Of a stretch of 64,000 nucleotides of DNA, positions 8,546 through 17,371 are shown piece after piece; the stretch's first letter is position 1; every line of letters starts with the position of its first letter. Under the pieces are notes generated by a model. That model made no database searches, was not told the DNA's origin, and saw nothing but the letters and a program-made list of their open reading frames with translations. Where the stretch lies: positions 31,111-95,110 of the forward strand of contig CASFPS010000003.1 in assembly GCA_949296355.1 (NCBI GenBank), in the 5' to 3' direction. Source of the DNA: an uncultured bacterium (GTDB lineage: Bacteria > Cyanobacteriota > Vampirovibrionia > Gastranaerophilales > Gastranaerophilaceae). The position numbers were made by a program, and so were the translations under genes.

Positions 8546-9237
8546 AAGCTGAGTTTCGGCTTCCTTCCGCAGGATTTGTCTTCGTCGCAAAAACCGAGTC
8601 TTTCACATTTTGGTACAAGATAAGGTTTTAACCAAGGTTCAACTTTGATTAATTCATCACACATCATTTTCACCATGGTTCTTATTTCATACTGTGCTCT
8701 CGTACAAAGTCTTAAATTTGCAAGGTGAATCATTTCTCTCAGGTTCAAACTTGCAACAATAGAGCTGGCAGCAGCGTTCGGAAGAACTGCTCTTGCATCT
8801 TCCGCAGGAATTCCGGCTTCCGTAAATTCAGTATAAAGTCCGGAAACTTCTTCCATAAAATTAACGAATTTTGTTTTTAATTCTTCATTTTTTTCTATGG
8901 TAGGCGGAATAATGTAGTCAAACTGCCCTTTTTCTTTGACATATCTCTGTGATTTTTGTGAAAATGACATATGGCGGTGTCTTACAAGCTGGTGTGTGCA
9001 GGCTCTTGAAACATTAGAGATTGCAAAAGTTACCTGAATATGTTCAATTACGGAATAATGTCCTGATGAGACCACTCTTTCGATAAGCTTGAGCATTTTT
9101 TCTTCATCATCAGTACTGTTATAAATATTAAACGGCGTGTCTGCACTATAGCAGGTTCTGGCTGCCGTGTATATAGTCTTAAGCATATTTTCCGGTCTGG
9201 AAATTAGATGAACGACCGGTTTATTATTCTCTTCCAT
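8542..9237 (-). CDS. thyX: flavin-dependent thymidylate synthase ThyX
   Basis: ThyX makes dTMP from dUMP using FAD, NADPH and methylene-tetrahydrofolate. The signature R-H-R-x7-S is complete (R86, H87, R88, S96). The 231-residue length is normal. GGGGAGA lies just upstream of the ATG at 9237, and a TTCACA-N17-TATTAT promoter precedes it. It is followed, with a 4-base overlap, by a solute-binding protein. No thyA is present in the window, so this may be the sole dTMP synthase, though that cannot be decided here. Confidence 0.95.
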   Translation of the reverse strand: MEENNKPVVHLISRPENMLKTIYTAARTCYSADTPFNIYNSTDDEEKMLKLIERVVSSGHYSVIEHIQVTFAISNVSRACTHQLVRHRHMSFSQKSQRYVKEKGQFDYIIPPTIEKNEELKTKFVNFMEEVSGLYTEFTEAGIPAEDARAVLPNAAASSIVASLNLREMIHLANLRLCTRAQYEIRTMVKMMCDELIKVEPWLKPYLVPKCERLGFCDEDKSCGRKPKLSL

Positions 9238-9261
9238 ACATTCTCCCCTTATCCTTATATA

Positions 9262-9290
9262 ATAATATCATAAGATTACTTTTGTGTGAA
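9262..9290 (-). promoter_or_regulatory. promoter of thyX
   Basis: Minus strand TTCACA (9290-9285), 17 bases, TATTAT (9267-9262). Confidence 0.6.
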
Positions 9291-9299
9291 ATCAGGTTA

Positions 9300-9800
9300 A
9301 TAAACTTAAAAAAGAAAACAGTAAATAGGCGTGGGGCGGGAAAAGCGTGAGCGTTCCCACCCCGCGCCTATTTACACAATGTTTGTGGAGCAAGCTCCAC
9401 ACTACTACACTGTCGCTCAATTAGCGCATTACCAGCGCCCAATAATCGCGTTTACCTCCCAAGTTGGGGAGGTCGCAGTTGTGCGAACGCCAGTGAGCTA
9501 CAAATGCGGGTGGGGTTCAGACAACATAAAGAACACCCCCTCCCTAACCCTCCCCGCCGGAGAGGGAACGCGCGCTGTCGCTCAATTAACGCATTTCTTC
9601 CGCCCTGTAAAAATCACGTCATTGCGGGGGGGGGGTAAATGATTTCAGAAGCAGCGTGGAGCTTGCTCCGCAAAAGTTATTGTCGGGCTTTAGTAGGCGT
9701 AGGGTGGGAAAAGCGTCAGCGTTCCCACCATAATAGAAAAGTTTTTATCGGGCTAAAGCCCGAGCTATTAGTCACTTCAGGCGTCCATTTCATTCTCTAA
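9300..9800. repeat. intergenic repeat mosaic
   Basis: The gap between thyX and the next gene holds repeat modules: a GTGGGGCGGGAA/TTCCCACCCCGC hairpin at about 9332-9365, a GTGGAGCAAGCTCCAC hairpin at about 9384-9399, GCTCAATTA pieces at about 9415 and 9578, CCCTC/GGAGAGGG pieces near 9538-9570, a second GTGGGAA hairpin at 9702-9729, and TCGGGC/GCCCGA near 9748-9765. A 103-codon open frame at 9331-9642 consists only of repeat sequence and is not called. Confidence 0.85.
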
Positions 9801-9807
9801 ATCCCTT

Positions 9808-10824
9808 TTATGCTTCACGCTTTAATTTTTTTCTGCTTTTGTGCGGGATATCAAGCTTCGGGTTATGGTCGGCTATATCGGCTAAAAATGTTGAAATAAA
9901 AGGGATAAGCATATAATAAACACATCCGACCAGCAGAATCGGTTTGGCAATTTTTATTCCTTCAACCTGCTTATCGAGGTTTTTGTCGTTAATATTTACT
10001 TTTTTGAACTTTTCAATAAATTTTTGGGTAGGTTTTTCCGTAAGCTTATCCAGAATATAACTGCTTATGATACTCAGCCCCGTAGAAATTCCGGCATTAT
10101 AAATCAAAGCTTTTTTTCTTCTCTCTTCTATTTTATCGCTTCTGTTTGTTTCGTGGATAAAAGTTGCTGTCGTAAGCGCATCCGTTGCAGCAACTATGTG
10201 CATAGGGAAATTTGAATCTTTAAACCTGTCTGAAAACTTTTGCATGCATTTTGTATCAAGAATTTTTCCCACACCTTGCGCAAGTTTTTCTCCGGATTTG
10301 CCTTTAAATGACGGGTTTTCATTTTGTTGTTTTTGCGGTTTAGGTTTATGGAAAACTTTTTGCATGACAAACGGCATGCCGGCACAGGTCAGAATAGCTT
10401 TTGGCATAGCAACAATAAGACCCAGCCCTAATTTAAACAGCTGAGTCGCAAGTGTGTAACTTTTAGATTGATATAATTTTTCGTTTCCATTTTTTAGAAA
10501 CTTAATAGTTGACGGCTTAAGATAATTTTGGGGATTTTCATCAATTTTTTTTATTGCGTTTGTAAAGGGGGATGAGACTCCAAGTGTCAAAAGATATCCG
10601 GCACCGCTTGACGAGATTGATTTTGCACAGGCAACTTTTTTGTTCTCCTTGTCTGTATGCGGCGCAAGCCAGATTGCAGCAGGACGCGCTCCCGCGGAGA
10701 GCAAAAGCGTTGTGGTCGCGGCAAACAGTGCACCGTTATCGGCTGCAAACTCCAATCCCCTCTTTAGAGCGTTATTTGTATAAATACTTTTGAATGAGAT
10801 ATCCCTGATTGAATTTACTTTCAT
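9808..10824 (-). CDS. orphan membrane-associated protein with N-terminal I-S-F-K motif
   Basis: No recognised family (338 aa). It starts M-K-V-N-S-I-R-D-I-S-F-K-S, a pattern resembling other orphans in this window, and has P-S-F-K-G around residue 175. Hydrophobic or amphipathic stretches lie near residues 30-52, 72-88, 125-150, 210-222, 240-258 and 292-315, so it is probably multi-pass. The C-terminus is strongly basic. No ribosome binding site is seen before the ATG, and only 24 bases separate it from divergent pnuC. Probably lineage-specific; role unknown. Confidence 0.7.
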   Translation of the reverse strand: MKVNSIRDISFKSIYTNNALKRGLEFAADNGALFAATTTLLLSAGARPAAIWLAPHTDKENKKVACAKSISSSGAGYLLTLGVSSPFTNAIKKIDENPQNYLKPSTIKFLKNGNEKLYQSKSYTLATQLFKLGLGLIVAMPKAILTCAGMPFVMQKVFHKPKPQKQQNENPSFKGKSGEKLAQGVGKILDTKCMQKFSDRFKDSNFPMHIVAATDALTTATFIHETNRSDKIEERRKKALIYNAGISTGLSIISSYILDKLTEKPTQKFIEKFKKVNINDKNLDKQVEGIKIAKPILLVGCVYYMLIPFISTFLADIADHNPKLDIPHKSRKKLKREA

Positions 10825-10837
10825 CTATTTTTATTAG
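10809..10837 (+). promoter_or_regulatory. candidate promoter of pnuC
   Basis: TTGAAT (10809-10814), 17 bases, TATTAG (10832-10837), with the ATG at 10849 only 11 bases beyond the -10. A leader of about 5 bases and no ribosome binding site would make this nearly leaderless. It overlaps the start of the divergent gene. Confidence 0.4.
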
Positions 10838-10848
10838 ATAACATAAAT

Positions 10849-11532
10849 ATGAAAATTATTAAATATATAAATTTAAAATTTTCTGAAATGGTCGTATTGG
10901 CGCTTATTTATCTTGTATTGATTGTAAATTTACTCGTGTTTAAAGATAATCCGGCGGCGGTTTTATCGGCATTTTTCGGCATAACGTATACTTTTCTTGC
11001 AGGGAAAGGAAATCCTGTTTGCTATCTTTTCGGAATTGCAGGCTCGGGTTTTTACGGATATCTGGCTTTTCATAACGCTCTCTGGGGTAATCTCATTTTG
11101 TATCTGGGGTATTATCTTCCGATGCAGATTCTTGGATTTTTCAGGTGGAATAAACATTTAAAATCCGGTAAAAATGAGATTGTAAAAATTTCTTTATCTT
11201 TAAAAGAGAGAGTTATATTATGCTCAATAACAACATTATTTACCTTTGCCTCAATAGCAATTCTTTATTTTATGCAGGACAAAAACCCGATTATAGACGG
11301 AATTACAACAATTTTTTCAATAGCCGGAATGTATTTGACCGTACGCCGCGCAATTGAACAGTGGCAGGTTTGGATGGTTGTTAACGGTTTATCTGCCATA
11401 ATGTGGTTCTTGATTGCTTTAAACGGCGTAAAGGTCTATTCTACGGTTGTTATGTGGAGTGTGTATTTTGTTCTTGCAATATATTTTTATGTTTGCTGGA
11501 ATAAAGAGATTACTGAGGAGCAAGTCGGTTAG
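10849..11532 (+). CDS. pnuC: nicotinamide riboside/mononucleotide transporter PnuC
   Basis: PnuC brings nicotinamide riboside into the cell for NAD salvage. The 227-residue protein has about seven membrane segments and family motifs: G-N-P-V-C-Y near residue 55, then L-Y-L-G-Y-Y-L-P-M-Q-I-L-G-F-F-R-W around 85-101, and R-R-A-I-E-Q-W-Q-V-W-M-V-V-N in the last third. No NAD kinase or NadR partner is adjacent. The start is inferred to be leaderless or nearly so. Confidence 0.9.
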   Translation: MKIIKYINLKFSEMVVLALIYLVLIVNLLVFKDNPAAVLSAFFGITYTFLAGKGNPVCYLFGIAGSGFYGYLAFHNALWGNLILYLGYYLPMQILGFFRWNKHLKSGKNEIVKISLSLKERVILCSITTLFTFASIAILYFMQDKNPIIDGITTIFSIAGMYLTVRRAIEQWQVWMVVNGLSAIMWFLIALNGVKVYSTVVMWSVYFVLAIYFYVCWNKEITEEQVG

Positions 11533-11633
11533 AAAGACTGTTGTTCTTTCTGGTTTTTGCCGGATTTTAATATGCCTTATATTTTCTGGTAAATAAAAAT
11601 TTTTTTATTTATAATATTATTGAGGCTAGCGAA

Positions 11634-13007
11634 ATGATTAATGACTTAACAAAGGGAGCTCCGCTTAAAATAATGCTGCTGTTTTCTATCCCGCTTCTTA
11701 TCGGGAATATCTTCCAGCAGTTTTATAACATTGCAGATATTATTATTGTAGGAAGAACCCTCGGAATGGACGCGCTGGCTGCCGTTGGTGCCGTGTCCCC
11801 TCTGTTTTTCCTCATTATGTTTATAATTGTCGGTATGACTAACGGATTTGCAGTTATTACAGGGCAAAGGTTCGGTGCTAAAGATTTTGAAGGCGTCAGG
11901 CGCTCGGTTACTATGTCAACAATTCTAAGCTGCGCTTTAACTCTTGCGTTTACCGTTGTATGCGCGTTTTCTATGCCTGTAATCCTTAAGCTGATGAACG
12001 TTCCCGCGGAAATCTACAAAGACGCTTTCTATTATATCCAGATAGTTATTGCAGGACTTATTATTGCAAATTTTTATAACCTTCTGGCAAGTGTGATAAG
12101 AGCATTAGGAGACAGTATGACACCTTTATACTGTTTAATTATTGCCTCTGTTCTGAATATTTTCCTTGCGCTCCTCTTCATACTTGAATTTCACCTTGGA
12201 GTCCCGGGCTCTGCCTGCGCGTTAGTTCTCTCGCAAGCATTCTCCGCCCTGCTCTGTATCTGGTATGTAAAAAAACATTTCCCGATTCTTCACCTCAAAA
12301 AACAGGACTGGATTTTTGACTGGAAAGAGGATTACAAATTTGCGCTTGAACATATAAAAGTCGGGCTTCCGATGGCTGCCCAGTTCGCAATTCTGGGCAC
12401 AAGCATTCTTATAATCCAGAGTGTGTGCAACTCCTTTGGTCCCGATATTATTGCAGCCTTTACCGCCGCTCTCAGAATCGAACAAATCGCGACGCTTCCG
12501 ATGATTTCTTTCGGTGTCGCGCTGGCGTCCTTTGTCGCTCAAAACTTCGGCGCCGGAAACTTCTCCAGAATCCGCTACGGTGTTAAAAGAGCCTCATTAA
12601 TTAACGTCGGATTGAGTATTGTTATGGCATTTATTATGCATTTCTGGGGCGGACATTTTGTCAGAATTTTTGTCGGATACAAAAATGAAGATATTGTACA
12701 AATAGCACACTCTTACCTGTTTGTAAGTTCAATTTTCTACTTCTTCCTCGCGCAAATCTTTATTTACCGTAACGCCCTGCAAGGTCTCGGACGAGCCGTT
12801 ATACCTATGCTTGCTTCAATCGGTGAACTCTTAATGCGAGCTTTTGCCGCGGTTTATCTTGCTGTAAGAATCGGTTATTTTGGCGTATTCTACGCCGGTC
12901 CCATTGCCTGGGTCACGGCGTCGCTCGTACTCGCTATCGGATACTATTCTACGATTAAACAATTTATACTCAAAACCCAGCAAAAACTAAGAGCAAAAAA
13001 AATGTAA
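11634..13007 (+). CDS. MATE family multidrug/cation exporter
   Basis: A 457-residue protein with about 12 membrane segments and the family start L-T-K-G-A-P-L-K-I-M-L-L-F-S-I-P-L-L (about 5-22), followed by I-A-D-I-I-I-V-G-R. The D-R-Y-P-type internal duplication of MATE proteins is consistent with the repeated P-M-A-A-Q-F-A and A-L-R-I-E-Q-I-A segments around 240-285. Such proteins exchange Na+ or H+ for drugs or metabolites. GAGG eight bases before the ATG at 11634 supports the start. Substrate unknown. Confidence 0.92.
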   Translation: MINDLTKGAPLKIMLLFSIPLLIGNIFQQFYNIADIIIVGRTLGMDALAAVGAVSPLFFLIMFIIVGMTNGFAVITGQRFGAKDFEGVRRSVTMSTILSCALTLAFTVVCAFSMPVILKLMNVPAEIYKDAFYYIQIVIAGLIIANFYNLLASVIRALGDSMTPLYCLIIASVLNIFLALLFILEFHLGVPGSACALVLSQAFSALLCIWYVKKHFPILHLKKQDWIFDWKEDYKFALEHIKVGLPMAAQFAILGTSILIIQSVCNSFGPDIIAAFTAALRIEQIATLPMISFGVALASFVAQNFGAGNFSRIRYGVKRASLINVGLSIVMAFIMHFWGGHFVRIFVGYKNEDIVQIAHSYLFVSSIFYFFLAQIFIYRNALQGLGRAVIPMLASIGELLMRAFAAVYLAVRIGYFGVFYAGPIAWVTASLVLAIGYYSTIKQFILKTQQKLRAKKM

Positions 13008-13176
13008 ACAAATTTAAAGTTCCAGCCTTGACACCCCCGAAGCCCTTGTGGTACATGTATTATATATAAATAGTATTAGATGGGTTAATCGTGTCTAAAC
13101 GGGCAGAATTCAGGCTGGAGGTCTATTTGCCGAAAACCTTACTCCCTACGATTCCCGAAAAAAGAAAGGAAATACA
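13008..13176 (+). promoter_or_regulatory. 5' leader of rplU with candidate promoter
   Basis: A 169-base leader without open frame precedes L21. TTGACA at 13028-13033 is a good -35, but the matching -10 is weak. The stretch about 13080-13160 has short inverted pieces (AGGCTGGAGGTC; CTTACTCCCTACG). Many bacteria regulate rplU through a structured L21 leader; whether this is one is inference. AGAAAGGAAA precedes the ATG. Confidence 0.35.
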
Positions 13177-13530
13177 ATGTACGCAATAGTCGAAACAGGT
13201 GGTAAACAATACCAGGTTGAAGAAGGACGTTATGTTGACGTTGAATTGTTAGGCGAAGAAAAAGACGCAAAAGTCGTTTTTGATAAAGTCGTTATGATTG
13301 TTAACGGTAAGAAGTCAAAAGTTGGTCAGCCATACGTTGCTAACGCTAAAGTTGAAGGCACTGTTATCAAAACTGACAGAGCTAAGAAAATTATCGTTTT
13401 CAAACAGAGACCTAAAAAAGGTTACAGAAAAAAACAGGGTCACAGACAAGGGTTTGCAAGAGTTATGATTAACAAAATCAGAACTACTGCATCCAAAGCA
13501 AAGGCTGAAGGTGAAACTGCTGAAGCTTAG
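13177..13530 (+). CDS. rplU: 50S ribosomal protein L21
   Basis: 117 residues with the classic start M-Y-A-I-V-E-T-G-G-K-Q-Y-Q-V and the C-terminal signature K-K-G-Y-R-K-K-Q-G-H-R-Q-G-F. L21 binds 23S rRNA. It is normally followed closely by rpmA (L27). Here 333 bases of mostly repeat sequence separate them. Confidence 0.98.
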   Translation: MYAIVETGGKQYQVEEGRYVDVELLGEEKDAKVVFDKVVMIVNGKKSKVGQPYVANAKVEGTVIKTDRAKKIIVFKQRPKKGYRKKQGHRQGFARVMINKIRTTASKAKAEGETAEA

Positions 13531-13554
13531 GCAGAAGTTCGGTAAACGCTGAGC

Positions 13555-13860
13555 GGGAATAAAAGTTAAGTCTGGTTGACAGGAACAAGCTTGAAGCAAT
13601 CTTAAACGAGGGTTAACCCCTCACCCGAATTTCTAAGTTCGCTAAACGCTCACTAAGAAATTCATCCCTCTCCCACAAGGGGCGAGGGGAAGAATAAGTT
13701 AAATAAGTAAGTTTAACCGATGTCACCCGAAACAAAAAAAAGAAACGCCCGATGCAGCCAGCCGGTAGCAAGGTCAGCAGAGGGGGACAGGGAAGAATAA
13801 GTTAAATAAGTAAGTTTAACCGATGTCACCCGATAAAGATAGTTAAAAAAAGGAGAAATA
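13555..13860. repeat. repeat block between rplU and rpmA
   Basis: Contains a CCCTCACCC...CCCTCTCCCACAAGGGG element at about 13617-13691. The block AAGAATAAGTTAAATAAGTAAGTTTAACCGATGTCACCCG occurs twice, starting at 13691 and 13793. The last 14 bases hold the rpmA ribosome binding site AAGGAGA. No terminator is visible, so the genes can still be cotranscribed. Confidence 0.8.
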
Positions 13861-13863
13861 AAA

Positions 13864-14118
13864 ATGGCACATAAGAAAGGTATGGGTTCAACCCGCAACG
13901 GTCGTGATTCTGAAGCCAAGCGATTAGGTGTAAAGAAATTCGGCGGTGAAGTTGTAAAAGCAGGAAACATTCTTGTTCGTCAGAGAGGAACAAAAATTCA
14001 TCCGGGTAACAATGTAGGCATTGGTTCAGATGATACTTTGTTTGCATTGATTGACGGACAGGTTAAATTTGAACCGCACAGACGCGATAGAAAACAAGTA
14101 AGCGTTTATGCAGTGTAA
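13864..14118 (+). CDS. rpmA: 50S ribosomal protein L27
   Basis: 84 residues starting [16 protein letters not shown], the L27 signature (G-S-T-x-N-G-R-D-S). There is no Firmicutes-type N-terminal extension to be cleaved. L27 sits at the peptidyl transferase centre. AAGGAGA precedes the ATG. A good terminator follows. Confidence 0.98.
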   Translation: MAHKKGMGSTRNGRDSEAKRLGVKKFGGEVVKAGNILVRQRGTKIHPGNNVGIGSDDTLFALIDGQVKFEPHRRDRKQVSVYAV

Positions 14119-14133
14119 AATAAAAATACTTAG

Positions 14134-14164
14134 AGCTTCCTGATAAACACAGGAAGCTTTTTTA
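14134..14164 (+). terminator. terminator after rpmA
   Basis: Stem AGCTTCCT (14134-14141) with AGGAAGCT (14151-14158), followed by a run of seven T. Confidence 0.85.
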
Positions 14165-14250
14165 ATAAAAAATTTATAAAAGATTTAAGATTTAGAATAG
14201 CAAAAAATTTTTTTTACGGGTTTTTCAAACTCATAGAAAGGATGGAATGT

Positions 14251-14547
14251 ATGAATATAAATAGTGTAACCCCGATATCATGCAAAGGAAACTTTGTTAA
14301 AAATTTAAAGAACGTAAAACAATTAAGTGTTCCTCTTAAGGATGGTTCTACAGCAAAATTTATGACCTCAGATACTTATTTGGAATGCCTTATTACAAAA
14401 GGAGATAAAATTCTTGAAGGCAAGGGTAAATACTCTACAAAAGGTATAACTTCAAAGGACGTTTGGAGTTCTTTTGAAAAAGTTCAGGATCATGTAAAAA
14501 ACGGGGTTGATTTCTTTAAAGAATTTTCACGTGCAATTTTATCATAA
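14251..14547 (+). CDS. small orphan protein (98 aa)
   Basis: Unrecognised. It starts M-N-I-N-S-V-T-P-I-S-C-K-G-N-F, a Cys variant of the I-S-F-K-type N-terminus seen on other orphans here. The ATG at 14251 is chosen because AGAAAGG (14235-14241) is nine bases upstream; the in-frame ATG at 14242 would leave no spacing. The rest looks like a compact soluble domain with an amphipathic C-terminal helix. Flanked by two terminators, so it is a single-gene unit. Confidence 0.6.
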   Translation: MNINSVTPISCKGNFVKNLKNVKQLSVPLKDGSTAKFMTSDTYLECLITKGDKILEGKGKYSTKGITSKDVWSSFEKVQDHVKNGVDFFKEFSRAILS

Positions 14548-14563
14548 TAGGAAAACTTATAGA

Positions 14564-14597
14564 AAGCAGGTCATTCAAACGGATGACCTGCTTTTAT
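14564..14597 (+). terminator. intrinsic terminator
   Basis: Stem AAGCAGGTCAT (14564-14574) with ATGACCTGCTT (14583-14593), then TTATTTT. Confidence 0.85.
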
Positions 14598-14681
14598 TTT
14601 GCTGATTTTAGATTGATAAGTTTTGTAAAATATTGTATAATCGAGTGATATAGCGAAGTGATGTGTTAAAAGGACGGAAGA

Positions 14682-15548
14682 ATGAGTGAGATTTGCAAGA
14701 ATTGGACGCAGTGGCTGAAACAAAACCGCTTTGCGGGGCAAACTGCTGAAATGCAGGAACAGACTATGCGCTGGCTTGAGGCTGTCAGGGATGTAATTCT
14801 GGTTTATGCTGATATAAAGCCTTATGACGTTGTATTGGATATCGGAACAGGAACGGGATTACTTGCGTTTAAGGCTCTGGAGCAGCAGGATTGCAAGGGA
14901 AGGGTTATTTTTTCCGACATGTTTCAGGATTGTCTTGATGATTGCAAGAAAATACTTGACGAAGCCGGAATAACTACGGGATATGAACTGTTAAAATGTC
15001 CTGTTGAACATATAGCGCTTCCGGAAAGTACGGTTCACAAAGCTCTTATGCGTTCGGTACTTGTGCATGTTGTAAATAAGCAGCCGGCAATCAGTGAAAT
15101 TTACAGAGTTTTAAAACCGGGCGGAAAATTATGCGCATTTGAGCCGATTATCAGTTCAAATACAAGATACTGGGAGATTTTAGACCCGAAATTTATTGAT
15201 AAGTATGAAGATTTTAAGCGGGCAGAAAACGAGATAATGGAAAACCCGCTGGATTCTCTTTGTAATTTTAATGAACACACTCTAAAAACAAATCTGGAAA
15301 TTGCCGGATTTTCAAAACCTGATATTAAATTGCAGGAAGTACGCTCAAGATATGTGGTTCAGCCTAATATGGTAAGAGAATGGTTTATAAATCCGCCGTC
15401 TCCGGATCAGCCTTCTACACGAGAAAGATTTTTAAAATATTTTGACGAAGCTACGGTGGACAAATATATGCAGGATGTACAGAATTATCTGTCAGGAAGA
15501 GAAATTAGTTTAAAGACTAATGCAGTGTTTATTAATGCAACTAAATAG
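14682..15548 (+). CDS. class I SAM-dependent methyltransferase
   Basis: 288 residues. SAM-binding motif I is L-D-I-G-T-G-T-G (52-59), with an acidic end of strand 2 (F-S-D-M) and a post-core strand L-K-P-G-G-K-L-C-A-F-E-P. This is the Methyltransf_11/25-type fold. The C-terminal third (200-288) is a variable substrate region. kdsB follows 13 bases later with its own GGGAGG site, suggesting an operon. Substrate unknown; a link to LPS is possible only by neighbourhood. Confidence 0.8.
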   Translation: MSEICKNWTQWLKQNRFAGQTAEMQEQTMRWLEAVRDVILVYADIKPYDVVLDIGTGTGLLAFKALEQQDCKGRVIFSDMFQDCLDDCKKILDEAGITTGYELLKCPVEHIALPESTVHKALMRSVLVHVVNKQPAISEIYRVLKPGGKLCAFEPIISSNTRYWEILDPKFIDKYEDFKRAENEIMENPLDSLCNFNEHTLKTNLEIAGFSKPDIKLQEVRSRYVVQPNMVREWFINPPSPDQPSTRERFLKYFDEATVDKYMQDVQNYLSGREISLKTNAVFINATK

Positions 15549-15561
15549 ACAGGGAGGATAT

Positions 15562-16293
15562 ATGGAAAAACAAACAGCAATTATAATACCGGCAAGATAC
15601 GGCTCTTCAAGGCTTGAAGGCAAGCCGCTTTTGAGGGCAAAAAATAAGCCTATAATTCAGTGGGTATGGGAAAAAGCTTCAACTGCTTCCGGCGCCGACA
15701 GGGTAATTGTTGCAACGGATAATGAACTTATATTCAACGCCTGTAAAGATTTTGGGGCAGAAGTTGAGATGACATCTTCCGAGCATAAAAGCGGAAGCGA
15801 CAGAATTGCCGAAGTTGCCGAACGCCATCCGGAAATCGGGTATATAATTAATCTTCAAGGTGATGAGCCTTTGATTGAGGAATCAAATATTGAGCTTGTA
15901 ATAAGAGATATTAAAGCAGATGAAAATACGGATATTTCTACTCTGGTCAGAGAAATTAAAGAAGAGCATGAAATTAACAACCCTAACCTTGTGAAGTGTG
16001 TGTTTGATGTGAATAATTATGCAATGTATTTTTCGCGCTCAAAAATCCCGTTTGAGCGGAACAAAGGAAAATCAAAATTCTACGGGCATTTAGGGATTTA
16101 CGGCTACAAGCGCGAAGCATTATTTAAGATGACAAAACTTGCCCAGACGCCTTGTGAAATGGCAGAGAGTCTGGAACAGTTAAGAGCGCTTCAAAACGGA
16201 ATGAGAATTAAAGTTGCGGTTGTAGAGAATATTCCTGTAGGAATAGATACAATGGAAGATTTTGAACATTTCAAAGCTATTGTTGAGGGATAG
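15562..16293 (+). CDS. kdsB: 3-deoxy-manno-octulosonate cytidylyltransferase KdsB
   Basis: Activates Kdo as CMP-Kdo for LPS inner-core synthesis. The 243-residue protein begins I-I-P-A-R-Y-G-S-S-R-L-E-G-K-P-L (8-23), the nucleotide-binding signature, and has L-Q-G-D-E-P-L (98-104) and Y-G-H-L-G-I-Y-G-Y. The start at 15562 is fixed by GGGAGG; the longer frame from 15520 lies inside the upstream gene. With lpxK at 48.7 kb this indicates that the organism makes Kdo-containing lipid A. A repeat element begins seven bases after the stop codon. Confidence 0.93.
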   Translation: MEKQTAIIIPARYGSSRLEGKPLLRAKNKPIIQWVWEKASTASGADRVIVATDNELIFNACKDFGAEVEMTSSEHKSGSDRIAEVAERHPEIGYIINLQGDEPLIEESNIELVIRDIKADENTDISTLVREIKEEHEINNPNLVKCVFDVNNYAMYFSRSKIPFERNKGKSKFYGHLGIYGYKREALFKMTKLAQTPCEMAESLEQLRALQNGMRIKVAVVENIPVGIDTMEDFEHFKAIVEG

Positions 16294-16700
16294 ACAAATG
16301 GATTGCCGCGAAAATCAAAGATTTTCCCGCAATGACAGTTAGTGGATTGCCGCGGCGCTCACGCGCCTCGCAATGACGCCCGATTTGACAGTAAGCCAAA
16401 CTTGCTGACATTCAGAGCCCGACAGCAATTTAGGGGCGAAGAATCCCTTAAACTAGTGAATAGTGAGGAGTGAATAGTGAATAGAAAATTTTCATAAGTT
16501 ATAGAGATTCATCGGGCTGACGCCCTCTGAATGACGCCACATTGGAAGCTAAGCATACAAGCTAGTAGATACTACTACCTATATTTTCCTTAGTCACTCA
16601 ATCACTTAATCACCTACAAAACACATTTACCCCCGCAATAAAGCCAAGCTGGTAGTTCCACCTGCCAGCCTAAATACATTTACCCCCTCCCGCAATGGCG
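16294..16700. repeat. intergenic repeat mosaic
   Basis: ATTGC-armed elements at 16300-16336 (inner stem AAAATC/GATTTT) and 16344-16378 (inner stem GCGC/GCGC). A GTGAATAGTGAGGAGTGAATAG tandem tract lies at 16456-16485, then an AT-rich stretch to 16510 and a TCGGGCTGACGCCC hairpin. 16456-16535 is almost identical to 24052-24128. A CACTCAATCACTTAATCACC octamer tract lies near 16592-16613. 16700-16768 is the AT-rich promoter region of the next gene, with TATAAT at 16741-16746. Confidence 0.9.
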
Positions 16701-16768
16701 CTAAACTCCTTATTTACATAAAATTATTTGTATGATACACTATAATCCGAGTATAAGGAGTATCCCGA

Positions 16769-17296
16769 ATGAAAGTATCGTTAAAAACATTTATGCCTCT
16801 TGCAGCAGCCGGCATGTTGTCTTTGACATCCTGTGAAACGGCACAAGACAGAGCACGAAATTATATGACAGAGACAAACCGTACACAAAAGGAATTGGAT
16901 GAAATCACTAATAACGCAGATGCTCAAACAGTTCAATACAAATTAGATTCATTAGCATACAGGGATATATTTAATTCAACGCAGGCTGCAAAAGATTCAA
17001 CATGTGTTGCGGAATTCAATAAGGTTGCAGCTAAAATGCGTCCGGAAACTGATGGCGATATGTGGGATGGTATGTTTGCGGTTGATGATAAATTGACAAG
17101 AGATGGTATTTCAATAAAAGAATTAGATGAAATAAAAGAAAAAGATTTTTGGTTAAAAGATGATCGTAAAAGGGTAAACACACGTCAGCATTATGCGGAT
17201 GACTGGGCGTACAGAAAGTTTTTTGAAAAAATCGGAATTATGAATGACAGTATTGCAAAGAAATGCGATGAAGTCAGTGAAAAAATAAGACCGTAA
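16769..17296 (+). CDS. putative lipoprotein, unknown function (175 aa)
   Basis: Has a typical lipoprotein signal: M-K-V-S-L-K, a short hydrophobic stretch, then the lipobox L-T-S-C with Cys22 as the lipidation site. The mature part is charged and probably helical, with two weakly similar segments (about 60-95 and 140-175), each ending near K-M-R-P or K-I-R-P, suggesting an internal duplication. AAGGAG eight bases upstream supports the ATG, and TATAAT at 16741 is a likely -10. No family recognised. Confidence 0.7.
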   Translation: MKVSLKTFMPLAAAGMLSLTSCETAQDRARNYMTETNRTQKELDEITNNADAQTVQYKLDSLAYRDIFNSTQAAKDSTCVAEFNKVAAKMRPETDGDMWDGMFAVDDKLTRDGISIKELDEIKEKDFWLKDDRKRVNTRQHYADDWAYRKFFEKIGIMNDSIAKKCDEVSEKIRP

Positions 17297-17371
17297 ATTA
17301 TATTTATACCTGCTTGATAATTTCTTAATCACTTGAACAGCCAGGCGAATTATTATAAAATTCTTTTATAA

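Noticed and set aside
9331..9642. 103-codon open frame in the thyX gap
   Set aside because: It is composed of repeat modules found in several other gaps and has no ribosome site or protein-like composition.
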